From the NCBI GenBank assembly GCA_016763355.1, contig JAESTY010000006.1:1-16547 (forward strand): DNA of 16,547 nt. The letters are read 5' to 3'. The first letter of the stretch is position 1; each line of letters begins with the position of its first letter. The DNA comes from Immundisolibacteraceae bacterium. Its GTDB lineage: Bacteria; Pseudomonadota; Gammaproteobacteria; Immundisolibacterales; Immundisolibacteraceae. Shown here piece after piece: positions 7,754-15,179 of this stretch. The position numbers and the translations under genes are program-made. The notes beneath the pieces are model-generated. The model did no database searches, was not told the DNA's origin, and saw only the letters and a list, made by a program, of their open reading frames with translations.

Positions 7754-7828
7754 TGGCTGTTCCTTGGCTGTTTCTTGACTGTTTCTTGACTCCGACGCTG
7801 ACAATGGAAGCAATCAGAAGTTGAATTT

Positions 7829-7851
7829 GAAATGTTATAATATTACGTTAT
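7829..7851. promoter_or_regulatory. Zur box shared by zur-znuCB and znuA
   Basis: The left half GAAATGTTATA (7829-7839) matches the gammaproteobacterial Zur consensus half-site at all 11 positions. After a central A, the right half TATTACGTTAT matches its complement at 7 of 11. The site lies in the only gap between divergent zur (-) and znuA (+), 34 nt before the znuA start, so one operator can control both arms. Confidence 0.88.
7833..7841 (+). promoter_or_regulatory. Extended -10 promoter of znuA inside the Zur box
   Basis: TGTTATAAT is a perfect extended -10 (TGnTATAAT). No good -35 is visible 16-18 nt upstream, as often happens with extended -10 promoters. Zur binding would cover it directly. 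The reverse strand reads TATTAT here, a possible -10 for the zur side. Confidence 0.6.
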
Positions 7852-7884
7852 CGATTAATAGTTGAGTAATTGAGGTAGCTAAGT

Positions 7885-8844
7885 TTGCAGTTTTTTAAAA
7901 CCATGTTTGGTCTGGCTGTGATGATCGGCGGTGCAGCCATCGGCCAGCCGCATCAGTCGCATGAAGAAAATATGAGTAGTGAGTTATCACCGCTGACTGA
8001 GCAAGCCAATAAGCGACAGGACCAGATTGCCCAGGACCACTGGCCACAGATTGTTGTTACCAACCCACCTTTACATTCTTTGGTCTGGTCAATCATGGGC
8101 CAGAATGCGACACCCGTTCTGTTGTTTGGCTCCCAGACATCTCATCACCACACCGCGTTGAAGCCTTCGCAGTTACGTCAAATGGCACAAGCAGATCTAC
8201 TGGTTTGGTCAGGTGTTCAAATCGAGAGCCCAATATCGGTTGTGTTACAAAAACAGATCATTGCTGTTGATCACTGGAGTTCTCAACTTTGCCAGGGCCA
8301 GCGAGCGCTGCCGATGGGCTCGGATCAGGCTGGTACTGATCCCCATGGTTGGCTAGATATTGATAATGCCGTCTGCTACGTCAATGAACTGGTCGATAAG
8401 TTAATGACTATTGATCCAGGCCGTCGATTGCGCTATCGGAGCAACGCAACTGAGCTAATTACTCAGTTAAAACAGCTTGATAATCAGCTTGCTCAAGGGT
8501 TTGAAATGGTTGATGGCGAATACATGGCTTATCACAACAGCTTTCGTTATTTACTCAGTCGCTATGGTCTGACGGCTAAAGCGGAGTTGAATCTGTTTAA
8601 TGAACAACCGCCGGGGTTACGCCGGCTACTGAAATTTCGTCAGCAGCTGAAGTCATCAGCGGTGGGCTGTTTGATAGCCGATAGCAGCGCTTCACGACAC
8701 CAACTAGAACAGTGGCAATCCGGTAGCAGTGCAAGATTACTCATGCTCGATCCGATGGGACGAGACATAGAACCCGGACCGGCGCTATATTTTCAGTTAC
8801 TAACAGGGCTTTCCGAGCAAATGATGAGCTGTATAGGCGGTTGA
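7885..8844 (+). CDS. znuA: ZnuA, periplasmic zinc-binding protein
   Basis: A 319-residue cluster A-I/ZnuA solute-binding protein that delivers zinc to ZnuBC. A signal peptide is visible (K5 followed by a hydrophobic stretch to about residue 20, then QPHQ). By alignment with E. coli ZnuA, the zinc ligands are H88 (in SHHHTALKPS), H154 (DPHGWLD), H217 (MAYHNSF) and D289 (LMLDPMG). The long His/Asp-rich loop that E. coli ZnuA carries before the second ligand is absent: only QAGTDP lies there. Start TTG 7885 follows gaggt at 7872-7876. ATG 7903 is an alternative but would drop the positively charged n-region. It is divergent from zur-znuCB with a shared Zur box. Confidence 0.93.
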   Translation: MQFFKTMFGLAVMIGGAAIGQPHQSHEENMSSELSPLTEQANKRQDQIAQDHWPQIVVTNPPLHSLVWSIMGQNATPVLLFGSQTSHHHTALKPSQLRQMAQADLLVWSGVQIESPISVVLQKQIIAVDHWSSQLCQGQRALPMGSDQAGTDPHGWLDIDNAVCYVNELVDKLMTIDPGRRLRYRSNATELITQLKQLDNQLAQGFEMVDGEYMAYHNSFRYLLSRYGLTAKAELNLFNEQPPGLRRLLKFRQQLKSSAVGCLIADSSASRHQLEQWQSGSSARLLMLDPMGRDIEPGPALYFQLLTGLSEQMMSCIGG

Positions 8845-8845
8845 T

Positions 8846-8880
8846 CTGTCAGCCAACAGCGCTTAAAGATTGGTTGATAG
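8846..8880 (+). terminator. Long imperfect stem-loop after znuA
   Basis: CTGTCAGCCAA (8846-8856) pairs with TTGGTTGATAG (8870-8880) over 11 bp with two G-T wobbles, around a 13-nt loop. It begins one base after the znuA stop. No T run follows, so it may be a 3'-end stabiliser or a Rho-associated end rather than an intrinsic terminator. Confidence 0.4.
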
Positions 8881-9257
8881 TTAATGTCTGCTGTCCTTTC
8901 TATTTACTAACTTCAGTAGATAATCAAGTCAAGAGAGTTATCCTGTCGTTGAACCAGGTGAGTTTTTCTGAGTCGGAATTCGCCGCCAAAATAGGTTGCA
9001 ATTTCATCGCCTTTAGTTCCAATAATTGACATCGATTAGTTCAAAAAAATAACAAAGTTAGAGCTTCCGGATGGCCAATCTCAGGGCATACTAGCGCCTG
9101 CAAAAATGGCTAGCATCAGCTAGAAAATCGCCCAGCGTGATTGACCGGTTGGTCTTCTGAATTATTGATAAGAAATGGCCTTTTCATCTTTACTTGTTTG
9201 GAATGGTGGAGAGTTTCCTTAACCGAAGCGGAAGTCTGTTAGGTAATACCTTAAATA
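8881..9257 (+). promoter_or_regulatory. Intergenic region upstream of the phosphate transporter
   Basis: No credible gene is present. Two weak promoter candidates exist: TTGACA (9026-9031) with TAACAA 18 nt later, and TTGACC (9141-9146) with TATTGA 16 nt later. A small hairpin CTAGC-ATCA-GCTAG lies at 9110-9123. I see no convincing PhoB box. The pit start has no strong Shine-Dalgarno; only aggtaa at 9241-9246 lies upstream. Confidence 0.35.
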
Positions 9258-10799
9258 ATGCAACAACAAGATCTTGAACGGGGTGATCAGGGGCGGTGGA
9301 TGCGTCTGAGTGTGGCGGTGCTGTTTATCGTATGCATCATCTTCGCCGTCGGTGTGGGCTTTGACAGTAGCTATATGTTGATCATCGCTGCGATGATCGG
9401 TGGTTACATGGCAATTAATATTGGCGCTAATGACGTTGCCAATAATGTCGGTCCTGCAGTCGGCTCTGGTGCGTTAAAGCTCAGCGGTGCGATTGTCATT
9501 GCCGGCCTGTTTGAGTCGGCAGGCGCTCTGATTGCGGGTGGCGAGGTGGTCGGTACTATCAAGAGTGGCATTATTAATCCCGCACTGATTGCTGACTCCG
9601 ATACCTTCGTCTGGCTGATGATGGCAGCGATGCTTTCTGGTGCGATCTGGTTGAACCTGGCGACCGCATTTGGAGCACCGGTTTCAACGACCCACTCTAT
9701 TGTTGGTGGCGTGCTTGGTGCGGGCATTGCAGCTGGCGGATTAGGTATCGCTGATTGGCCAAAAATGGGCGCAATCGTCGCCAGCTGGGTGATCTCCCCG
9801 GTGCTCGGCGGTTTTATTGCTGCCGGCTTTTTATACCTGATTAAAAGAACCATCACCTATAAAAAAGATCGTCTGGCTGCAGCCCGGCGGGTGGTGCCTT
9901 TGTTGGTAGCGTTGATGGTGTGGATGTTCTCTGCCTATTTGATGTTGAAAGGCTTTAAAAAAATCTGGAAGGTGGATATTTTCACCGCCCTCGGAGTGGG
10001 ACTGTTAGTGGGTCTGACAGTTTTCATCGTGGTGCGACCACTGGTGGCCAGGGCTACTAAGAGTATGAATAATGACAAGGTAGCCATTAATCGATTATTT
10101 ACCCTGCCGCTTATTTTTGCCGCTGCACTATTGAGTTTCGCCCATGGGGCAAATGATGTTGCTAATGCGGTGGGGCCACTGGCGGCAATAAACGACGCGC
10201 TGCTTCATGGTGGTATTGCAACCAAGGCTGCCATTCCCCTCTGGGTAATGATTATCGGTGCTACTGGGATTGTAGTGGGGCTAGCACTCTATGGTCCTAA
10301 GCTGATTCGCACGGTTGGCAGTGAGATTACCGAGCTGGATCAGATGCGCGCATTTTGTACTGCAATGGCGGCAGCCATAACGGTTATTGTCGCTAGTCAG
10401 TTAGCGTTACCAGTCTCTTCTACCCATATTGCCGTCGGAGCGGTATTTGGGGTTGGTTTTCTACGCGAACATCTGAAAGTAGCTTACGCGCAGGCAATTC
10501 ATGAAATCGAGCGGCATCATCAGGGCGAGGATCAGGTGATTGTTGAAGATTTCCTCCATGAATTTGAAGATGCACCGTTGGAACGTCAGCAGGTGATGTT
10601 GCAGCAGCTCAAAGATAATTCCAGTCAGGCTCGTCTGACTCGAGCCGAGCGTAAAAGTCTGAAAAAAATCTTTCGAGAACAGTTGGTTAAACGTTCAGCA
10701 CTATATAAAATTGGCACCGCCTGGGTCGTGACCGTACCCGCTTCTGGGCTGATGGCTGCGCTGCTATTTTTTGCGATTCGTGGGTTTATGCAGGGCTAG
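9258..10799 (+). CDS. pit: PiT-family inorganic phosphate transporter
   Basis: A 513-residue membrane permease that couples phosphate (or metal-phosphate) uptake to an ion gradient. The duplicated PiT signature is present in both halves: GANDVANN at 56-63 and HGANDVAN from 296. The paired motifs PVSTTHS (about 141-147) and PVSSTH (from 385) complete the two pseudo-symmetric halves. Between the last signature and the final helix is a hydrophilic, charged region (about 403-487; EDFLHEFEDAPLERQQ), probably a cytoplasmic regulatory loop. No adjacent PhoU-like (DUF47) partner exists. The start is ATG 9258; ATG 9300 (codon 15), with agggg upstream, is an equally possible start just before the first helix. 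Transport specificity cannot be judged from sequence. Confidence 0.92.
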   Translation: MQQQDLERGDQGRWMRLSVAVLFIVCIIFAVGVGFDSSYMLIIAAMIGGYMAINIGANDVANNVGPAVGSGALKLSGAIVIAGLFESAGALIAGGEVVGTIKSGIINPALIADSDTFVWLMMAAMLSGAIWLNLATAFGAPVSTTHSIVGGVLGAGIAAGGLGIADWPKMGAIVASWVISPVLGGFIAAGFLYLIKRTITYKKDRLAAARRVVPLLVALMVWMFSAYLMLKGFKKIWKVDIFTALGVGLLVGLTVFIVVRPLVARATKSMNNDKVAINRLFTLPLIFAAALLSFAHGANDVANAVGPLAAINDALLHGGIATKAAIPLWVMIIGATGIVVGLALYGPKLIRTVGSEITELDQMRAFCTAMAAAITVIVASQLALPVSSTHIAVGAVFGVGFLREHLKVAYAQAIHEIERHHQGEDQVIVEDFLHEFEDAPLERQQVMLQQLKDNSSQARLTRAERKSLKKIFREQLVKRSALYKIGTAWVVTVPASGLMAALLFFAIRGFMQG

Positions 10800-10816
10800 C
10801 TCGGTTCCGCAGGGTT

Positions 10817-10837
10817 TAAACCTCTATTGGTTTATTT
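10817..10837 (+). terminator. Weak hairpin between convergent pit and nadC
   Basis: TAAACC-TCTATT-GGTTTA is a 6-bp AT-rich stem followed by TTT. It overlaps a GGTTTAAACC palindrome (10813-10822) and the nadC stop. It is the only candidate in the 32-nt convergent gap, and is weak. Confidence 0.25.
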
Positions 10838-11683
10838 AAGCCGCATTGATAAATCAAGCGCATCAATGGTCTTGGTGAGCTCACCTACTGAGATAAAATC
10901 GACGCCGGTATTGGCTATCGGGCCGATGGTCTGCAGAGTAATGCCTCCAGAGGCCTCGAGCTCGCTGCGTCCTGAATTGGTCTTAACCGCTGTTTTCAGG
11001 TCGGTGAGCGAGAAATTATCCAGCAAAATACGATCAGCACTGGCAGCAATTGCCAGTGTTAGCTCTTCGAGGCTTTCGACTTCAACCTCGACCATCACCT
11101 GATTGTTCGATTTGCTGGCGTTTTCTCGTGCCTGGGAGACCGCAGCGGCGATGCTACCTGCAGAGGCGATATGGTTCTCCTTAATCAGTACGGCATCAAA
11201 CAGTCCAATTCGATGGTTTTTACCGCCGCCACATAACACCGCATATTTTTGCGCCAGGCGTAATCCGGGAATGGTCTTACGGGTGTCAAGAATTTTACAG
11301 TTGCTAGCGCAGACTGCATCCACATAGCGCCGTGTTCGGCTGGCCACCGCACTGAGCAGTTGAATAAAGTTAAGCGCGGTGCGTTCGCCGGTCAATAATG
11401 CCCGAGCTGGACCCTCAAGGGTGCAAAGCGGCTGGTTCGCTGTCAGCAGATCGCCATCGCTAGCTAACCAGGTAATAGTCACTGTTGGGTCAACCTGGCG
11501 AAAAACTTCGTTAAACCATTCAGAGCCGGCCAGAACACCCGGTTCCCGGGCGATTACCCGGCCTTTCATTTGCTTCTCGGCGGGAATCAAAGCTGCGGTC
11601 AGATCGCTTGCACCTATATCTTCCGAAAGCGCGTTCTGTACCTGCTCAAAAAGGCTGGCAGCGGTCAGTGAATCAGTTTTCAA
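10832..11683 (-). CDS. nadC: NadC, quinolinate phosphoribosyltransferase
   Basis: A 283-residue enzyme that converts quinolinate and PRPP into nicotinate mononucleotide, the committed step of de novo NAD synthesis. Landmarks are EDIGASDLT (21-29), TGERTALNF (98-106), DTRKT (133-137), GGGKNHR (152-158), KENH (168-171), E199/E201, D222 and EASGG (243-247), together forming the quinolinate and PRPP pocket. Length is normal. The start is TTG 11683, with AAGG six nt upstream; that ribosome site overlaps the stop of the preceding symporter gene, suggesting coupling. nadA and nadB are not in the window. Confidence 0.95.
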   Translation of the reverse strand: MKTDSLTAASLFEQVQNALSEDIGASDLTAALIPAEKQMKGRVIAREPGVLAGSEWFNEVFRQVDPTVTITWLASDGDLLTANQPLCTLEGPARALLTGERTALNFIQLLSAVASRTRRYVDAVCASNCKILDTRKTIPGLRLAQKYAVLCGGGKNHRIGLFDAVLIKENHIASAGSIAAAVSQARENASKSNNQVMVEVEVESLEELTLAIAASADRILLDNFSLTDLKTAVKTNSGRSELEASGGITLQTIGPIANTGVDFISVGELTKTIDALDLSMRLK

Positions 11684-11691
11684 AAGGAACC

Positions 11692-13110
11692 TTAATTATT
11701 TGAGTTGGAATTTGCATCGTTCATACGTCGAAAATAGTCGTCGCTCATCTCTTTAACCTTGCCAGCCATCAACCAGAGCACGACCAGATTAGGGGCAATC
11801 ATGAGTACGTTGGCAATATCTGCCAGATTCCATACCAGACGTAGAGGAATGGTAGCGCCAACCACCACCAGGCAGACGTAGATGATTCGATAGGGCAACA
11901 CCGCAACTTCACCCAATAAATAACTCGCGGCACGGTCACCATAATAGGACCAGGCGATGATGGTTGAAAAAGCGAACATAGTCAGACTAATTCCGACGAT
12001 AAGGCTGCCGGTATTACCCAGGGTTAACGAAAATGCATGGGCAGACAGGGCCGCGCCTTCCAGCTCCTGTGGGCGGGCATCCCCCCATTGGCCGCTGATA
12101 ATAATCACCAGGGCGGTCATGGTGCAGATCACCAGTGTGTCGATCAGTGGTTCCAGCATGGCGACCAGCCCTTCACGCACCGGTTCGTCGGTAGAGGCAG
12201 CCGCATGAGCAATCGGTGATGAACCAAGTCCGGCTTCATTTGAAAACACGCCTCGCGCGATGCCATAGCGCATAGCAGCGGCGATAGCACCACCGCCAGC
12301 TGCTGAGGGGTTTAACGCCAGGTCGAAAATGGTTGCAAAAGCAGCGGGAATTTCAGCTGCATGAATTACTAAAATAATCATCGCGGCGACGCAATAGATC
12401 ACCGCCATAAACGGCACTATTAGTGAAGCTGCTTTAGCTATTTGGCGAATGCCCCCCAGAATCACCGCACCGACCGCCAGGGCGAGAATTAATCCGATCA
12501 GTAGAGATGGCGTTATGGGTAAGCCAGCCAGTGAGAAATTTTGCTGACCCAATAGGTCGGGCAAGGCGTAGCTGAGGCCATCTACCACCGAGTTAGCCTG
12601 CACCATGTTACCGGTCCCAAAGGATGCCAATACCGTAAACAGGGCAAACAGGCCGCCAAGTCGCGGCATTTTCAGCCCATTGCGCAGGGTGTACATAGGG
12701 CCACCAGCTACCTGGCCATCCTGATCAATCTCGCGGTAGCGCAGTGCCAGGGTTACTGAGGTGAATTTAGTCGCCATTCCAAACACGGCAGTGATCCACA
12801 TCCAGAACACAGCGCCTGGCCCACCAAGCGCGATGGCGGTAGCAACACCAGCAATATTACCGGTGCCAATGGTGGCCGACAGCGCAGTAGCTAATGCCTG
12901 AAAATGGCTAATTTGTCCGGCCGACTGGCCGCTATCAAACTTGCCTGCGGTGATCCGTACAGCTTCGCCAACGCGGCGCAGCTGGATAAACCGATTACTC
13001 CAGGTAAGAAAAATACCGGTGGTCACTAGCACGGCTAATGTGACTGGCCCCCAAAGTATCCCGGATAGCCAACCACTCCAGTAAGTCATGGTTTCTGTTA
13101 TTGTTTCCAT
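11692..13110 (-). CDS. alsT: Sodium:alanine/glycine symporter (AGCS family)
   Basis: A 472-residue multi-spanning membrane protein of the alanine-or-glycine:cation symporter family, which takes up small neutral amino acids with Na+. Family landmarks are ATIGTGNIAGVATA (79-92), GGPGAVFWMW (96-105), GGPMY (136-140), SFGTGNMVQANSV (163-175), and NEAGLGSSPIAHAAA (291-305). Length matches the family. The start is ATG 13110; a second in-frame ATG lies at 13089 (codon 8), and neither has a clear Shine-Dalgarno. It is the first gene of a pair with nadC (8-nt gap). The exact substrate is not inferable; the symbol is at family level. Confidence 0.92.
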   Translation of the reverse strand: METITETMTYWSGWLSGILWGPVTLAVLVTTGIFLTWSNRFIQLRRVGEAVRITAGKFDSGQSAGQISHFQALATALSATIGTGNIAGVATAIALGGPGAVFWMWITAVFGMATKFTSVTLALRYREIDQDGQVAGGPMYTLRNGLKMPRLGGLFALFTVLASFGTGNMVQANSVVDGLSYALPDLLGQQNFSLAGLPITPSLLIGLILALAVGAVILGGIRQIAKAASLIVPFMAVIYCVAAMIILVIHAAEIPAAFATIFDLALNPSAAGGGAIAAAMRYGIARGVFSNEAGLGSSPIAHAAASTDEPVREGLVAMLEPLIDTLVICTMTALVIIISGQWGDARPQELEGAALSAHAFSLTLGNTGSLIVGISLTMFAFSTIIAWSYYGDRAASYLLGEVAVLPYRIIYVCLVVVGATIPLRLVWNLADIANVLMIAPNLVVLWLMAGKVKEMSDDYFRRMNDANSNSNN

Positions 13111-13199
13111 GGTGTTAATAATAGCCTGAGCGACAGAGAACTGATCCAGGAAATTGCAGATTTTTTATTCTAGCTATTTGATTCTGTTTGGTTCGACCG

Positions 13200-13212
13200 C
13201 TCTGATTCAGAG
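13200..13212. promoter_or_regulatory. Palindrome in the divergent symporter/DUF1538 gap
   Basis: CTCTGA-T-TCAGAG is a perfect 13-bp palindrome in the 197-nt gap between the two divergent units. It could be an operator for either, or a chance repeat. No convincing -35/-10 pair was found in this gap. Confidence 0.25.
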
Positions 13213-13307
13213 GTTTAAACAAGAGCGTTGTTGGGCCTTTTAAAATAACTAACCTGACACCAACCTCTACTAATAATGCTTTAAAAAAACTCTGGTAAAC
13301 CGCTGGT

Positions 13308-14045
13308 ATGAATTTCCGATCCAATCGTCTTGTTAAACAGTTTGCCAGCGCGTTTGTGGACCTGTTGCCAATTATCGGGGTGATTCTGTTTTTTCAGCTG
13401 CTGGTATTACGCCAGCCCTTTCCTCAGGTCGCCGACTTGATGGTGGGCTCGTTACTGGTAGTGGCCGGCCTGGCTTTTTTTATCGAAGGCCTGGAAATGA
13501 GCCTGTTTCCGTTAGGTGAAAACCTGGCCCATGATTTTGCGCGTAAAGGTAGTCTATTCTGGTTGCTACTGTTCGCATTTGGATTGGGCTTTGGTACCAC
13601 CGTCGCTAAGCCCAGCCTAATTGCGGTGGCTGAAGAAGCGGCTCGGGTTGCTGCCACTGGTGGGTTAATACCGGATGACCTGGAGAGTCTTGATCGTTAT
13701 TCCCAGGGTTTGCGTTACACGGTGGCACTATCAGTAGGCGTGGCGATTTTTTTAGGGGTATTACGGATATTGCTCGATTGGTCATTGCCATTATTGATTA
13801 TTGGCGGATATGCGCTGATTGGAATACTGACCCTGTTCGCTCCGGCAGATATTATTGGTATCGCCTATGACTCGGGGGGGGTCACCACTTCGACCGTGAC
13901 TGTGCCGCTGGTGACTGCGTTGGGCATCGGTTTAGCTTCGTCTATTAAGGGCAGAGACCCAATGGTGGATGGCTTTGGACTGATCGCCTTCGCCTCACTT
14001 TTTCCCATTATGTTTGTGATGATCTATGGGATGTTAGTGCATTGA
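13308..14045 (+). CDS. DUF1538 membrane protein, first paralog
   Basis: A 245-residue hydrophobic protein with about six or seven predicted membrane helices, matching the DUF1538 family, whose function I do not know. Two glycine/threonine-rich motifs stand out within membrane-like stretches: GFGTTVAKPSLIAVA (94-108) and AYDSGGVTTSTVTVP (186-200). Their polar, small-residue character suggests a substrate pathway. A paralog follows at once: this gene's TGA overlaps the next TTG start (TTGA). Over 186-210 the two proteins are identical for 25 residues. It is the first gene of a four-gene operon with PII-like and CBS proteins. ATG 13308 has no strong Shine-Dalgarno. A run of eight G lies in the conserved motif codons. 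Confidence 0.85.
   Translation: MNFRSNRLVKQFASAFVDLLPIIGVILFFQLLVLRQPFPQVADLMVGSLLVVAGLAFFIEGLEMSLFPLGENLAHDFARKGSLFWLLLFAFGLGFGTTVAKPSLIAVAEEAARVAATGGLIPDDLESLDRYSQGLRYTVALSVGVAIFLGVLRILLDWSLPLLIIGGYALIGILTLFAPADIIGIAYDSGGVTTSTVTVPLVTALGIGLASSIKGRDPMVDGFGLIAFASLFPIMFVMIYGMLVH
13874..13881 (+). repeat. G8 homopolymer inside a coding sequence
   Basis: Eight consecutive G residues encode the SGG of the invariant YDSGGV motif of the first DUF1538 protein. The paralog encodes the same residues as TCC GGT GGA, without a run. Homopolymers of this length are prone to slippage in cells and to sequencing error. Confidence 0.9.
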
Positions 14046-14794
14046 ATTTGATCGAGACCCTGTTCGCGACCTTATTGGGCACGATGGGTGATGTGATTCC
14101 CATTGTTGCGGTGATTGCCGGTTTTCAACTGCTGGTCATTCGCCGTCCCATTCATGATTTACGCCGTACCTTGTTCGGGTTTCTTTATGTCATGGTTGGG
14201 CTGGCGTTATTTCTAACCGGACTGGAAAAAGCCTTATTCCCGGTTGGCAAGTTGATGGCCAGTCAGTTGGCCGATCCGGTGGCCGCTAATCCGGATTCGA
14301 GCTGGTATCACTATTACTGGATTTACCTATTTGCAGGTGCGGTGGGTTTCGCGACAACTCTGGCCGAACCTTCGTTAATAGCCGTGGCACTCAAGGCGCA
14401 GCAGGTGTCAGGAAACTCGATTAACCCCTGGAGTCTGCGTTTAGCCGTGTCGATTGGCGTCGCAACTGGAATTGCGCTGGGATCGATTCGTATTGTTATC
14501 GGCTGGCCATTGCACTGGTTCATTATTAGTGGCTATCTAATTGTGATGCTACAGACTGTTTTTGCACCCAAGGCCATTATCGGATTAGCTTACGACTCCG
14601 GTGGAGTCACGACATCGACAGTAACAGTGCCGTTGGTAACCGCTTTGGGTATTGGGTTAGCGACCGCGGTTCCTGGGCGCAATCCGGTATTAGATGGTTT
14701 TGGGTTGATCGCTTTCGCCAGCCTTTTTCCAATTATTGCGGTACTTGCTTACGCCCAGTTTGCGGGTCTAAAGGCAGAGTTGGATGCTAAATAA
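14042..14794 (+). CDS. DUF1538 membrane protein, second paralog
   Basis: A 250-residue multi-spanning membrane protein, homologous along its length to the preceding gene. The matching motifs are GFATTLAEPSLIAVA (102-116) and AYDSGGVTTSTVTVP (183-197). DGFGLIAFASLFPI (218-231) is identical to 221-234 of the first paralog. It differs in the central loop (80-95, with an aromatic WYHYYW patch) and has a charged C-terminal tail. The start is taken as TTG 14042, which overlaps the upstream stop and gives an N-terminus (LIETLFATLL) aligning with its paralog. No other start is near until ATG 14084. The two proteins probably assemble together; function is unknown. Confidence 0.85.
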   Translation: MNLIETLFATLLGTMGDVIPIVAVIAGFQLLVIRRPIHDLRRTLFGFLYVMVGLALFLTGLEKALFPVGKLMASQLADPVAANPDSSWYHYYWIYLFAGAVGFATTLAEPSLIAVALKAQQVSGNSINPWSLRLAVSIGVATGIALGSIRIVIGWPLHWFIISGYLIVMLQTVFAPKAIIGLAYDSGGVTTSTVTVPLVTALGIGLATAVPGRNPVLDGFGLIAFASLFPIIAVLAYAQFAGLKAELDAK

Positions 14795-14828
14795 TAGGTG
14801 TTAAACAAAACTTATCAGGAGAAGAAGG

Positions 14829-15179
14829 ATGCGATTTAAAATGATCGTCACCCTGGTTGATGATGATAAAACCGAGCGAATACTCTCCACCGGGAGGGAG
14901 TATGGTGCCAAAGGGGCAACCGTTATTAATAATGCTCGCGGTGAAGGAATAAAGCAGAAATCGACTTTTTTTGGTCTCTCTCTGGATGCTCGGCGAGATG
15001 TGATTTTGATGCTGGTTGAAGAGCATCTGGCCCGTGGTGTGCTTGAACACATCGCCGAAGTGGGTGAGTTCGACACCAAACCTGGAACCGGAATTGCTTT
15101 CCAGATAGATGTTGAAGATGCGGTGGGCGTGGTCCATCAGATGGAAGAATTAACAGCGGTGGTGGAGGATAAAATATGA
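14829..15179 (+). CDS. PII-like signalling protein
   Basis: A 116-residue protein with the PII fold pattern: beta strand MIVTLV, helix, strand ATVINNARGEG, a T-loop-like segment (about 36-56), strand VILMLVEEHLA, helix, and a B-loop-like PGTGIAF (85-91). PII proteins are trimers that bind ATP/ADP and small metabolites and dock on transporters or enzymes. The T-loop is short and lacks the tyrosine that GlnD uridylylates in GlnB/GlnK, so regulation should be through ligand binding. Its position next to membrane proteins recalls the amtB-glnK and sbtA-sbtB pairs. An AGGAG at 14817-14821 is 7 nt before ATG 14829. Its TGA overlaps the ATG of the CBS gene (ATGA). Confidence 0.85.
   Translation: MRFKMIVTLVDDDKTERILSTGREYGAKGATVINNARGEGIKQKSTFFGLSLDARRDVILMLVEEHLARGVLEHIAEVGEFDTKPGTGIAFQIDVEDAVGVVHQMEELTAVVEDKI

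Noticed and set aside
7754..7813. Longer Zur starting at TTG 7813
   Set aside because: ATG 7753 has a well-placed AAGGAA; the extension is low-complexity and is derived from short repeats (ttcttgactgtttcttgac).
8841..9029. 62-codon open frame after znuA
   Set aside because: TTG start, no ribosome site, no recognisable domain, and it overlaps the stem-loop after znuA.
8881..9257. PhoB box before the phosphate transporter
   Set aside because: CTGTCAG and CTGTCC fragments occur but not as the required 11-nt spaced direct repeats.
9404..9856. 150-codon frame antisense to pit
   Set aside because: It is a shadow of the strongly conserved PiT gene; its proline/alanine-rich product mirrors the sense codons.
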